This document shows, piece after piece, positions 53,701-59,693 of a stretch of 59,802 nucleotides of DNA. Both the position numbers and the translations under genes were made by a program. The notes beneath the pieces are model-generated. The model was not told the origin of the DNA and did no database searches. It worked only from the letters and a program-made list of their open reading frames with translations. The DNA comes from Alitiscatomonas aceti (GTDB lineage: Bacteria > Bacillota > Clostridia > Lachnospirales > Lachnospiraceae): positions 1 to 59,802 of the forward strand of contig NZ_JAOQJF010000019.1 in assembly GCF_025567195.1 (NCBI RefSeq), written 5' to 3'. Position 1 is the stretch's first letter, and each line of letters opens with the position of its first letter.

Positions 53701-55935
53701 CTGGCAGAGGGAAGGATCCCGGAGGGGTATGGACCAGGCGACCTGCGTCTGCACCGGCTCCCTCCTGTAAGGGAGGGGACCTATTACCTGGCAGAGCTTA
53801 GGACGCCGGATCATTTTTCAGCCATGGAGCCGCAGAAGATCGAGATCGGAAAGGATTCCGGTGGGATCATCCAGGCGGTGAACCGTCTTTCCAGAGGACG
53901 GATCGAGATTTTAAAGCTGGATGCCCAGTGGCACGAGAAACCGCTTCCGGGAGCATGGTTTGAGGTGAAAAATGCAAAGACCGGGGAGCTTTTCCGTATG
54001 GTGACCGGCAGCGATGGGAAAGCGGTGTCCGGAGAACTTCCGGCGGCATATCTGGGAGATGATGGAAGGGCTGTGCCGTATGAATACCAGGTACGGGAGA
54101 TCCAGGCCCCGGAGGGCTTCTGTCTGGACCATAGGGTATGGAAATTCTGGTTTAGCAATGACCATACGCCGGTGGCCGTGCAGAAAATAAAGGCAGAAAA
54201 TGAAGAAATCAGGCTGTGGTTTTCCAAAAGCAGCTTTCATACGGATCACTTTGTAAAGGGGGCGCGGCTGTCCATTTATAATGCAAAGGCAGAAAATGGA
54301 AAAATGCAGCCCTGGGGAGAGCCGCTGGAAACATGGATCTCCGGTCCGGAGCCCCACCTGGTATCGGGAAAATTATCCGGAGGAAGAACGTACTTCCTTG
54401 TGGAGGAGGAAGCGCCAGAGGGATACTCCGCAGCGGATCCGGTGATGTTTACCGTATCGGCTGACGGACGGAGCATAGCTGAGATATCCGGCGCATCCAG
54501 TCTGATCCAGATCCTGTATGACGCAGAAAAGGACAGGATCGGATCGATTCTTGTCAGGGGACGCAGGGTCCAGGGAGGATGGATCACCTTAAAAAGGGAT
54601 GGAAAGGAAATCCTTACGGCTCCCATGACAGGAGAGCTTACGGCTTTTAGAGAGGCTGTGGAACAGGAAAATACAGGAGCGGTCCTTACCTGGGAAGAAG
54701 CGATCGGTTTTTCCGATGGCAGCAGCATGCTCTTAGAGAGGGAGACGATCTGCCTTTCGGATGAAAACCGGGAGCGTATCCTGGAAAGCCGTAAGAGGGT
54801 GCCTGTCGGGACACGGTACGTATTCTGCGGACAAGGACATACGGTGCTGGATACCTGGAAAACAGAGGGAGGAGGACTGACCCATGAAATCGTGAATGAA
54901 GAAAACGGACAGGGAGAACTGCTTTTCGCAAAGGGAGAGGCATACACCCTGGAGGAAATTGTAGTCTTCAGCGATGGAACCGAATTTTTATCCGGACGGG
55001 TATCCGTTTCCATTGGTGAAAACGGAAAAATGATCCTGGCAGATCTGAAAAATAAGGAGACAGACGTGCGGATCCGAAAGACGGATCTGATCACAGGAGA
55101 AGAGATTTCCGGGGCAGTGCTTTCCATAAAAAGCCTGGATGGAAAGCTGCTAAAGGAATGGGTATCCGGAGAGGAGATCCAGATCACGGGAATCCTGAAG
55201 CCGGGAGAAACGTATCTTTTAGCCGAGGTTTTACCTGCCACGGGTTATGCCTGGGCGGAGGAGATCCCATTTACAGTCGGCGGGGATGGAGGCATCCACA
55301 GGGTGAGGATGGAGGACAGGCCCACCCAGGCGGAGATCCGAAAAACCGACATGGTCACTGGGGAGGAGCTTCCCGGAGCAGTCCTGGTCCTGAAGGATAA
55401 GAATGGGCATGTGGTGGACCGGTGGACATCGGGGAATACGCCTCACAGGATTATGGGAAGACTCAACGCAGGAGAAGCGTATACACTTTCAGAGGTGACG
55501 GCGCCTTCTGGATATCAGATCGCAGAGGAGGTGACGTTTACAGTATCAGAGGATGGGACCATAGACCGGGTGGTCATGGAGGATAAAAGAAAGGAGCCGG
55601 AAAAACCAGAAAAACCAGGGAAACCGGAAAAACCGGAACGGCCGGTACCGGATGATGACAGAGAAACGGAACCGGAAACGCCAGATGAGACAGAGACTCC
55701 GGAAACTGAGCCGACGGAGGAGCCCAGGAAAAAAGGAATCATAACTGCCCGGTATGAGATCGAGTTGGATGGCAGAGGGGAGCTTCGGATCAGCCGCCCA
55801 TCCAGGATCCGGACAAAGATCCCAAGGGCAGGAGACCAGCAAAGGCCCTGGGTATATGGAGCCCTGGCTGTTCTGGGGATCCTGGGCGGAAGCATCTGTC
55901 TGATCCTTTGGAGGAGGGATACATTTGAAAAATAA
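44716..55935 (+). CDS. giant SpaA/Cna-B-repeat surface protein (about 3,739 residues) with membrane anchor
   Basis: A continuous 11.2-kb gene. A signal peptide spans ~1-37. Residues ~48-90 start with FYCLDGG, resembling a thioester-domain entry. SpaA/Cna-B-like modules follow, starting near residues 380, 770, 1500, 1880, 2580, 2730, 2940, 3060, 3165, 3450 and 3540. Most end in an E-box-type strand plus PxGY: YVLAELLAPAGYARS, YIMEETGVPPGYTRA, YILEELKTPPGYLPS, YVLVETETPGGYETA, YFLVEEEAPEGYSAA, YLLAEVLPATGYAWA, YTLSEVTAPSGYQIA. A Pro/Glu/Lys stalk (~3627-3672), a membrane segment (~3713-3733) and RRDTFEK end the protein. IPRAGD stands where LPXTG would be. Likely a covalently stabilised cell-surface adhesin. 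Start 44716 is 7 bases after AAGGA; 44710 and 44719 are alternatives. Confidence 0.85.
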   Translation: MMECIWNKKSVKRGTALVMAAVLLALAVPFPLPARASSVWPQKATAPFYCLDGGRGWKQVDRYDIYEYDTLPSPLTETQTKRLFWSYPSNWTALKEAARKFDPELYGEIASTASGPNVVKRVKDDPSTRFAWVADHPEIEERAIAAMEQMAADGGEKGKEAPDAIRDATSEETAVPFTVLPFSDGPGALDTEFFLGSEFIRDIAKIEPQSVWDNGSTGGNVGWLDASQDKNIARSVLGEELYEITWSGDSIKIHNNGSATANENALDSTMTEEQKYNKTMVRYKITMRKNSGWYTEGSWNDDYLHEWMDFKACVNAPQHQRLYKAGIEIVPSDMVFYIVVSQEGDGDGPDDDREPAYGGGEPELSFQVFRHEETFQSDYNVRLKKLDDETGMPLKGSQFYLYERFEDGGSLGTGERGAGLSTENISFAPWDGFQIFAEGTTDENGEISHTDSRSYGYSKTYCDGHGVPQWADIPQKDPGSGTGKEDRSGDASWEEAAEVTRDKNRAAAEEWLSLVEACEAEAEGGVHFHWVSDESAFDQVAGVLESGTGGGEARERDKGGPEEDTGSGSAFEASGCRADCEETYENFTSLRFTYTWKEIQARNGYILHGLHNDDIPVELVTTTSSQNGAVCSRAEGDSGDITENIWYTGSRDSGEIQAETAGRKVQTLKASGISTPSDTERLLTPSNAGRIFTSSNAWKLFSMLLADEGEPEDEDWEEQGGGDFQSYLENARPDGIRHLETGDPGIFSHCNGEEGCGDSWIVKDHRTEGEIHINKRDLNLYKGESEEYSSFGDTEGDGSLEGAVYGLFAAEDIVHPDSELGKDGQLTNTGIVYKKDDLTAVAATDRDGNAGFTVYTEAPGTTFDYDAGKTVRRTDPGWEGPGNRYGENLSVNGNCWIGRPLILGRYYVKELSRSEGYELSVNGRSGQWTNKGSGFETPEGAASLRGTSVVSMPELSASMEGEGGSGNGFDQLPFMVTSSGTVDPESGTGGYELIFSGFPEDTEFFRVDTGEKEVTGPRVTGTEEVPVKDENGDQVWKTADTDRSHVRYEPEYGPDGRITGQHPMSRTEPQILRAEHVPQTPVMGLTDLELDEAEPMLREKAADHDLTDPEDPAFRYLKAEVEEILNRNGYEIPVMADGTCSSRELPVYSRGVQRGQTDIFGMTAAPGEPAVKTHYGAAVTTLSLEGLGPDAEIAAVLEKILLWYAEHPQWSFGGIDAFEMSGDTCRAVLYAGASVRGSRRFFTMKEENGKAEVDKVYSVLEDPVHLRWVYQEYRREGSHRFQTERRYYMGSGAGKRYYIDVVLTPAVLVDGKGQLQDMDHQVMVYHEAGERIVDYIDGDPEHGWQVPLTETIDKIEITTEKELADTDVRLEQAEYDRKMGIHRVRVASKGTDSFGKAFSDENGRLTLSFMAKLPRKQTVLTKAEVDSLGAGNVYGYRAGDPIGFAEYLARFGNISISASAFTGDGGADTYIVAKHLVYRGQHKITEDGDTGLAPVQVLERPVRQRVKVVKNVDSGEALGNFRFKIYLRSNLERLYCDEDGAITWTDKNGTAVDVDQYHRVFPELVQKLYTVKTERRVLEDHNYEKFFHAVRTADKDKWDLGGQVVNSSFKPFARSLLTGIENTVNSSPEARENAKRSDAVRQFAVTWYLEDQVKEELAENGTEAAYGDQVYDRALYKAILRAEEYLEPFFKYDLDSLYSIRWDSEENGGIDRDKTTLSAWQLKMQGGEAEYAFGISEYLPYGTYVLAEQQPFKAQWMDFENRHYRIDPPKEIVLPSVYEDGWAEIPDRLSEELVYNSKEPPEKTAGRYRIRFDGVKKGNEREPDGKYVVKGHGHSGDFYVYPYGEERDRSSWDGKYAHMLEPWSQTEDFVFRTFLNRLYRTRLRIEKLDAETGEQILHDEAVFALYKADRNEEKDGDGAVKRYEAETVIQGSRAFLEAMGARGIMPFARIQGPGSLFYGTVPAGTPVCREEDCIIFRDQSGVRTGDFLALSSVYDGDEGEPLQITGYVETPEPLTAGVYVLAELLAPAGYARSLPVPVEIYSDGIWYYTGDSQDKRAAVRFSSRKEGEDEAVEDTARIYVNNTGVSLEVSKVKTPASYEGMKVSGRVEGSLSFLEAVYGLENLEPAYNSMGTYQGFGWKKGTLEYLEERKAAGERVEIVYENGIFQGYGYVTRTLETAGDQNRYVAGAEMALFEAIEVRPSGDTGDHRMEGVEIQRDRNGNVLDIQVKKGYAGSAFRLKKDDNGRWSLQEEKRDDTSVLFYDLGNLKVLETGEDGIVYGFGRDGEKIRITPDTRSVYAFQGGQPFLELAGGDLSSLVYDPGAKAFLSMDPGTEIYHLNQEMQRDACVDPYTGLAYVEKSGTGPLGKEEAHYFVWPVISFYDPYGNRIAREKILTGRPGEVNAGTENAYLTGTWDPETGKLEKRLKPFYDSYGMVRYYPVNGETYKKGEAVYDRDGDYLYFRYDDLLEQYHKASYTIGEPETLYDVGDPETEGDGKPVRHRNGEFWIIPNLWISGERSPQDPSEGEMTWGQADMLRRVIPGTYIMEETGVPPGYTRAFPQAVRVEETRDIQRTAMTDEKIRVEILKTDGTETYRIPVVNGESGQTEEWTVEGKGFYSHQMVKGAELALYPARRVYSKDLEKYPKGYYLVKKGNTPAVWNTEDPVDNHPVSKTARWITDGRPMYFEGIPAGDYILEELKTPPGYLPSSMEITIRPVDELQSFVLKDDHTKVEIYKYEEDEKGIRRPLPERHGAGLALYPAVLEENGTVMTENGAYVYQKGNPVDTWTADDLSFYGTELSQAYEAMFREYGEDFEHFSWKVYDGKRTGAGERTESRSTGNGETVVQLWSLSDGSCLRVTASRTGPDGDWKFEYQYRYKTGMFRDAPAACSFDTRGGLHRIDRIPEGYYVLVETETPGGYETAEPVLVQVKKENQVIRYYMENRRRQWYADKTDENGRQIRGARLALYRADENGGFSAEEELLEDTWTSGGEGTYTADDLAEGRIPEGYGPGDLRLHRLPPVREGTYYLAELRTPDHFSAMEPQKIEIGKDSGGIIQAVNRLSRGRIEILKLDAQWHEKPLPGAWFEVKNAKTGELFRMVTGSDGKAVSGELPAAYLGDDGRAVPYEYQVREIQAPEGFCLDHRVWKFWFSNDHTPVAVQKIKAENEEIRLWFSKSSFHTDHFVKGARLSIYNAKAENGKMQPWGEPLETWISGPEPHLVSGKLSGGRTYFLVEEEAPEGYSAADPVMFTVSADGRSIAEISGASSLIQILYDAEKDRIGSILVRGRRVQGGWITLKRDGKEILTAPMTGELTAFREAVEQENTGAVLTWEEAIGFSDGSSMLLERETICLSDENRERILESRKRVPVGTRYVFCGQGHTVLDTWKTEGGGLTHEIVNEENGQGELLFAKGEAYTLEEIVVFSDGTEFLSGRVSVSIGENGKMILADLKNKETDVRIRKTDLITGEEISGAVLSIKSLDGKLLKEWVSGEEIQITGILKPGETYLLAEVLPATGYAWAEEIPFTVGGDGGIHRVRMEDRPTQAEIRKTDMVTGEELPGAVLVLKDKNGHVVDRWTSGNTPHRIMGRLNAGEAYTLSEVTAPSGYQIAEEVTFTVSEDGTIDRVVMEDKRKEPEKPEKPGKPEKPERPVPDDDRETEPETPDETETPETEPTEEPRKKGIITARYEIELDGRGELRISRPSRIRTKIPRAGDQQRPWVYGALAVLGILGGSICLILWRRDTFEK
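55060..55580 (+). repeat. tandem pair of near-identical SpaA-like modules in the giant gene
   Basis: Two adjacent ~90-residue modules, starting at about 55060 (VRIRKTDLITGEEISGAVL) and 55330 (AEIRKTDMVTGEELPGAVL), share most positions, including TGEE, GAVL, GETYLLAEV/GEAYTLSEV and the closing GGIHRV/GTIDRV. They look like a recent duplication at the membrane-proximal end of the protein, in contrast to the diverged modules upstream. Confidence 0.7.
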
Positions 55936-56971
55936 AGGATGGAAGAGGCAGGGATCAGTCCCCGGGGCTGTGCTTTTTGGGATAAGCTTCTGCCTGGCAT
56001 GGATATGGTCCGGTTCCTGTGCCATAAGCGGAGCAGCCGCCGCTTATGGTGCAGAAAACCTGCCGGACCGTACAGAAGAGACACCGGCGGCGGAGACGCT
56101 TACCCTTGAAGGCCCGGTATTTACCGATGCGGGACAGGCCCCGGAGCTAAAGGAGATCCTGGAACGGGATGGAAAGCAGTACCGGCTCGTTTCCAGGCGG
56201 ATCCGCCAGGTCAGCCAGGGAGGGACCATGACGTATGCTTCTGTCACGGTTCCATATGTCCTGGAGGGCAGGCAGGAGCCCCCGGAAACGGCCCGGGTCA
56301 CATTGACGGATGAGCAGACCGGACAGGAATATGAAAGAGAGATCCCCAGGCTGGAGACGGAGGAGACCAGCGCCCAGTGGACCGGCGGCTTTCAGTTCCT
56401 GATCACAGTGTCCGGCTATGATGCAGATGTATTCCAGCTGGGGAACGCGGAAATACCGAAAGATGCGGAGCTGTCCTCTTATGGAACGGAATTTCTGGAG
56501 TACCTGGGCCTTCCGGAAGAGTGCTATCGTGTAGAGAATGTGGAATGGAGCGGGGAAACCTATGAAAAAGAAGGGATCCTGTGCCGGGACGCACGGGCCA
56601 CCGGGGAAAAGCTGGTGAGAAATGTGGAGGTACGGTACGGCGGACAGGTAAAAACACCGGAGGTAAAGGGAAAACAATATATCGGACTGTACCAGGAGAT
56701 CCGACAGGAGCCGGAAAGCAGCCAGGAGGAAGAAAAGAGCCGGGAAACAGAAATAAAAACAGAGAAAATGGAAACGCTTCCGCATGAGGAGCAGAAAAAA
56801 ACGCTCAGTGCGGCGGAGAGGTTCCTGTACTGGATAAAAAAACATCTGACCAAAGTGGTTTTTGGAACTGGTTTTTTCATTATGATCCTGGGAGGCACGG
56901 CGCTTTTATGGATGTCCAGAAGAAGAGAAAAGAGAGAAAGCGAAAGCCCGGACAAGGGTCCAGGCTCCTGA
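55925..56971 (+). CDS. secreted membrane-anchored protein paired with the giant surface protein
   Basis: A 348-residue protein with an N-terminal signal (hydrophobic stretch FGISFCLAWIWSGSCAI), a predominantly beta-like polar ectodomain, a Glu/Lys-rich region (~255-290) and a C-terminal membrane span (VVFGTGFFIMILGGTALLW) before MSRRREKRE. No family recognised. The start is TTG at 55925, inside the last codons of the giant gene (11-base overlap), with GGAGG AGGG a few bases upstream, so it is tightly coupled to the giant protein. It could be a chaperone, anchor or minor component of the same surface structure. Confidence 0.72.
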   Translation: MKNKGWKRQGSVPGAVLFGISFCLAWIWSGSCAISGAAAAYGAENLPDRTEETPAAETLTLEGPVFTDAGQAPELKEILERDGKQYRLVSRRIRQVSQGGTMTYASVTVPYVLEGRQEPPETARVTLTDEQTGQEYEREIPRLETEETSAQWTGGFQFLITVSGYDADVFQLGNAEIPKDAELSSYGTEFLEYLGLPEECYRVENVEWSGETYEKEGILCRDARATGEKLVRNVEVRYGGQVKTPEVKGKQYIGLYQEIRQEPESSQEEEKSRETEIKTEKMETLPHEEQKKTLSAAERFLYWIKKHLTKVVFGTGFFIMILGGTALLWMSRRREKRESESPDKGPGS

Positions 56972-57328
56972 TCAGCCGAGCGCTTCGCTCCATTCGCTTT
57001 CTTTAAAACCTACGAGAACAAAATCTTCAGATACCAGGATGGGACGCTTTACCAGCATTCCATCGGTGGATAAGAGCTCCAGCTGCTCCTCCTCAGTCAT
57101 GGACGGCAGCTTGTCCTTTAAGGCCATGGATTTATAAAGAAGGCCGCTGGTATTGAAGAAGCGCTTTAAAGGCAGTCCGCTTTTCTGATACCAGGCCTTC
57201 AGCTCCTCCTTTGAGGGATTCTGATCCTTAATGTGGCGGGAGGTATACTGGACCCCGTGGGCGTCCAGCCAGGATTTTGCTTTTTTGCAGGTGGAACAGG
57301 GCGGATACTCTAAAAATAACAGACTCAT
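56972..57328 (-). CDS. ArsC/Spx/MgsR family thioredoxin-fold protein
   Basis: A 118-residue protein of the ArsC/Spx-like group with the single-redox-helix motif PPCSTCKKAKSWLD (CSTC) near the N-terminus and PILVSEDFVLVGFKES near the end. Members include arsenate reductases and Spx-type regulators; the sequence fits the YffB/MgsR-like branch best. The start at 57328 has AGGAGG 9 bases upstream. It converges on the preceding gene with no gap: its stop begins at the base after that gene's stop. Confidence 0.85.
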   Translation of the reverse strand: MSLLFLEYPPCSTCKKAKSWLDAHGVQYTSRHIKDQNPSKEELKAWYQKSGLPLKRFFNTSGLLYKSMALKDKLPSMTEEEQLELLSTDGMLVKRPILVSEDFVLVGFKESEWSEALG

Positions 57329-57416
57329 ATGCACAACCTCCTGTTGTTTTTTATAAGTATATCTGATTTCCGGAGAGAATACAATGGTTCAAAGCAGGCA
57401 TAGAGGAGCAGAGCTT

Positions 57417-57944
57417 ATGGACATACTGGTTTTTCTGTCGGAATTTATGGTTCCGCTGGCGGTTTTTTATATTGTGGGGTTTGGGATACTGTCTGGCCGG
57501 CCGGTCTTTGATGATTTTTTAAAGGGGGCTTCCGAGGGGATGAAGACAGTTGCGGGCATCCTTCCCACTCTGATCGGTCTTATGGCCACAGTGGGGATTT
57601 TAAGAGAGTCCGGTTTCCTGGAAGCCGCGGCAAAAGCTCTAAGGACCCCGGCGGGCTGGCTCCATATCCCGGTCCCTCTGGTCCCTGTGGTCCTGGTCCG
57701 CCTGGTATCCAGCTCTGCGGCCACGGGGCTGATCCTGGATATCTTTAAGGAATACGGTCCGGATTCACTGATAGGGAATATGGTGTCCATTATGATGGGA
57801 TGCACGGAGACGATCTTCTATACCATGAGTGTATATTTTATGACTGCGGGGATCCGGAAGACCCGGTGGACGCTTCCGGGGGCTCTGGCAGCTACGGCCG
57901 CCGGGATCGGCGCCAGTATTGTTCTGGCGGGGAGCATGGCCTGA
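57417..57944 (+). CDS. spmB: spore maturation protein B
   Basis: A 175-residue membrane protein of the nucleoside-recognition/SpmB family: FMVPLAVFYIVGFGILSGRP, AGILPTLIGLMATVGILRES, then LVRLVSSSAATGLILDIFK and MMGCTETIFYTMSVYF. SpmB acts with SpmA in spore-core dehydration. Its normal partner, spmA, lies 28.6 kb upstream. The start at 57417 has GGAG about 9 bases upstream; 11 codons of open frame before it are unsupported. About 100 bases of non-coding sequence follow before the next gene. Confidence 0.9.
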   Translation: MDILVFLSEFMVPLAVFYIVGFGILSGRPVFDDFLKGASEGMKTVAGILPTLIGLMATVGILRESGFLEAAAKALRTPAGWLHIPVPLVPVVLVRLVSSSAATGLILDIFKEYGPDSLIGNMVSIMMGCTETIFYTMSVYFMTAGIRKTRWTLPGALAATAAGIGASIVLAGSMA

Positions 57945-58044
57945 TCGGGGTTGTATTGGGGGACCAGTCCGTTTATAATGAGGATAAGGGAAAGAATGGC
58001 AGCCGTGGCTGCCGGAACCTAAAAAAGAAAACGGGGTGGAGCAT

Positions 58045-58605
58045 ATGGCAAAGATCAGCAGAAAAGAAATTTTTTCGATTCCCAATCTGATGGGCTATTT
58101 TCGCATTCTCATGATACCAGTATTCAGCTGGATGTATTTTACCGCCAGTACCAGGGAGGATGTTTACCGGGCGGCGGCTGTGGTCTTTATTTCCAGTGTG
58201 ACAGATCTTCTGGACGGCTGGGTGGCCCGGCGGTTTCATATGGTCACAGAGCTGGGGAAGTTCGTGGATCCTCTGGCGGATAAACTGACCCACGGAGCCC
58301 TGGCCCTCTGTCTGGCGTTCAAGTATCCTCTGATGTGGGCGCTGGTGGCGCTTCTGGCCGTGAAGGAGGGGTATATGGCAGTTATGGGACTGATCCTCTT
58401 AAAGCGGGGAAAGAAGCTGGACGGCGCAATGTGGTTCGGAAAGGTCTGTACAGCCCTGCTGTTTGTGGGAATGCTGGTATTGTTCTTGTGGTACGGAATG
58501 CCGGAGGCCGCTGCAAACGGTCTGATCCTGTTTATGATGGCAGTCATGGCGGCAGCTTTGCTCATGTATGTGCCAGTGTTCAGGAAAATGAAAAAAGAAG
58601 CATAA
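58045..58605 (+). CDS. CDP-alcohol phosphatidyltransferase (PgsA-like)
   Basis: A 186-residue membrane enzyme that joins a CDP-alcohol, usually CDP-diacylglycerol, to an acceptor alcohol in phospholipid synthesis. The signature D-x2-D-G-x2-A-R-x8-G-x3-D-x3-D is intact (DLLDGWVARR, then GKFVDPLAD). About five membrane segments. The start at 58045 has GGTGGAG 5 bases upstream; GTG 58036 is possible. Acceptor (glycerol phosphate or another) cannot be told. Confidence 0.85.
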   Translation: MAKISRKEIFSIPNLMGYFRILMIPVFSWMYFTASTREDVYRAAAVVFISSVTDLLDGWVARRFHMVTELGKFVDPLADKLTHGALALCLAFKYPLMWALVALLAVKEGYMAVMGLILLKRGKKLDGAMWFGKVCTALLFVGMLVLFLWYGMPEAAANGLILFMMAVMAAALLMYVPVFRKMKKEA

Positions 58606-58616
58606 AAACGGAAAGA

Positions 58617-58658
58617 AAAACGGCGGAATCTGCCATTTGCAGAGGTTCTGCCGTTTTT
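58617..58658 (+). terminator. terminator after the phosphatidyltransferase gene
   Basis: An imperfect stem, AACGGC-GAA-CTG (58619 onward) against CAG-TTC-GCCGTT, with bulges, ends in TTTTT at about 58658. It lies between two convergent genes. Confidence 0.65.
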
Positions 58659-58718
58659 CATCCGATCAGGGAACTTCGCTTTCCGGGGGTTCCCAAAAGG
58701 TTTTCCGTCTGCCTGGGG

Positions 58719-59693
58719 CTAATTCTGGTACAGGATCTGCTCCTTCTGTACAAGGGGATACGGAATTAACCGGTCCCCTTCCAGATCCTCCCGGTGCATA
58801 TCCACGGCAGTGATCTGATGGTTTCCATAGGTGGTGTAATAGTAGATCCCCTTATCCCCATTACAGCAGCAGGTATACAGGGTCATCTCAAAGTTTCCAT
58901 TTCCCAGATCCGAACAGCCCTTCTGCTGATCTACGGAGCCCAGGATATGGAAGAACTGGCTGACGCTTTCTTCCTCAGAATCGCCCGATACGGAATTCAG
59001 CTTTACAAAGGCGACACGGACGAAGCGGGACTGGGAGGATAAGTCTCCGGGAAGGCCCAGCGCGCCCATGCCCCGGCAGTAGGTTTTCAGAGAGAGCTTG
59101 TCAGAAAAACAATTCTCCGGATCCTTTGGGGACAGGTGCATATAGTTATTGAGGTTAAACATCTGCTCTGGAAACGGCGGATTATTGGTAAGGACTCCCG
59201 CCGGATTGGGATATACATGGATTCCAGAGAGAACGGATTCCACTGTTACGGCCTCATCCCGGTCAGCAAGGATCCAGTGGAGCTGGGCCAGTGGAAGGCT
59301 CTCACTGAACGGCGTATTGACCAGATTGACCTGTTCCAGAAGACGGAGGGCCTCTTTTACAGAAACGCACTGTCCCAGGATCCAGGGAATAAATTCAAAC
59401 TGGGCAACATTATCCTTTCCGTCCGCCTTTTCCCCATAGTAGGCATTTCCAACGAAATTAAGCCCCGCCATTCCCAGGCCTTTTTCATTTACGGCCTCAT
59501 AATAGAGCGGATAATCGTCAGCCACATGGGCCATGCCGATCATGGCATAGTGGGTTTCCATGGTCCCTTGAAAACGGAAGCGGAAGGGATAGTTCCTTGG
59601 AGTGATGGTCACCTGGTCGCCAAAGGAAAATTCATAATCCAGGGTCCGGCCAAAATAAAAATCTTTTGTCTTATAGGCTGCTGCTGTACACAT
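58719..59693 (-). CDS. choloylglycine hydrolase/bile salt hydrolase family protein
   Basis: A 324-residue N-terminal-nucleophile hydrolase that cleaves amide bonds, in this branch glycine- or taurine-conjugated bile acids. All expected active-site residues are present: C2 (exposed after Met removal), R16 and D19 (FGRTLD), N79 (AGLNF), N170 (VLTNNP) and R223 (SRFVRVAF). Overall closeness to clostridial bile salt hydrolases (MAHVADDYPLYYEAVNEKG) favours this over penicillin V acylase. GGAGG lies 6 bases before the ATG. The upstream 109 bases to the window end are AT-rich with no clear promoter. Confidence 0.92.
   Translation of the reverse strand: MCTAAAYKTKDFYFGRTLDYEFSFGDQVTITPRNYPFRFRFQGTMETHYAMIGMAHVADDYPLYYEAVNEKGLGMAGLNFVGNAYYGEKADGKDNVAQFEFIPWILGQCVSVKEALRLLEQVNLVNTPFSESLPLAQLHWILADRDEAVTVESVLSGIHVYPNPAGVLTNNPPFPEQMFNLNNYMHLSPKDPENCFSDKLSLKTYCRGMGALGLPGDLSSQSRFVRVAFVKLNSVSGDSEEESVSQFFHILGSVDQQKGCSDLGNGNFEMTLYTCCCNGDKGIYYYTTYGNHQITAVDMHREDLEGDRLIPYPLVQKEQILYQN

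Noticed and set aside
55810..55935. Canonical LPXTG sortase signal at the end of the giant protein
   Set aside because: The sequence reads IPRAGD; position 4 is Ala, not Thr. Reported as a non-canonical candidate only.
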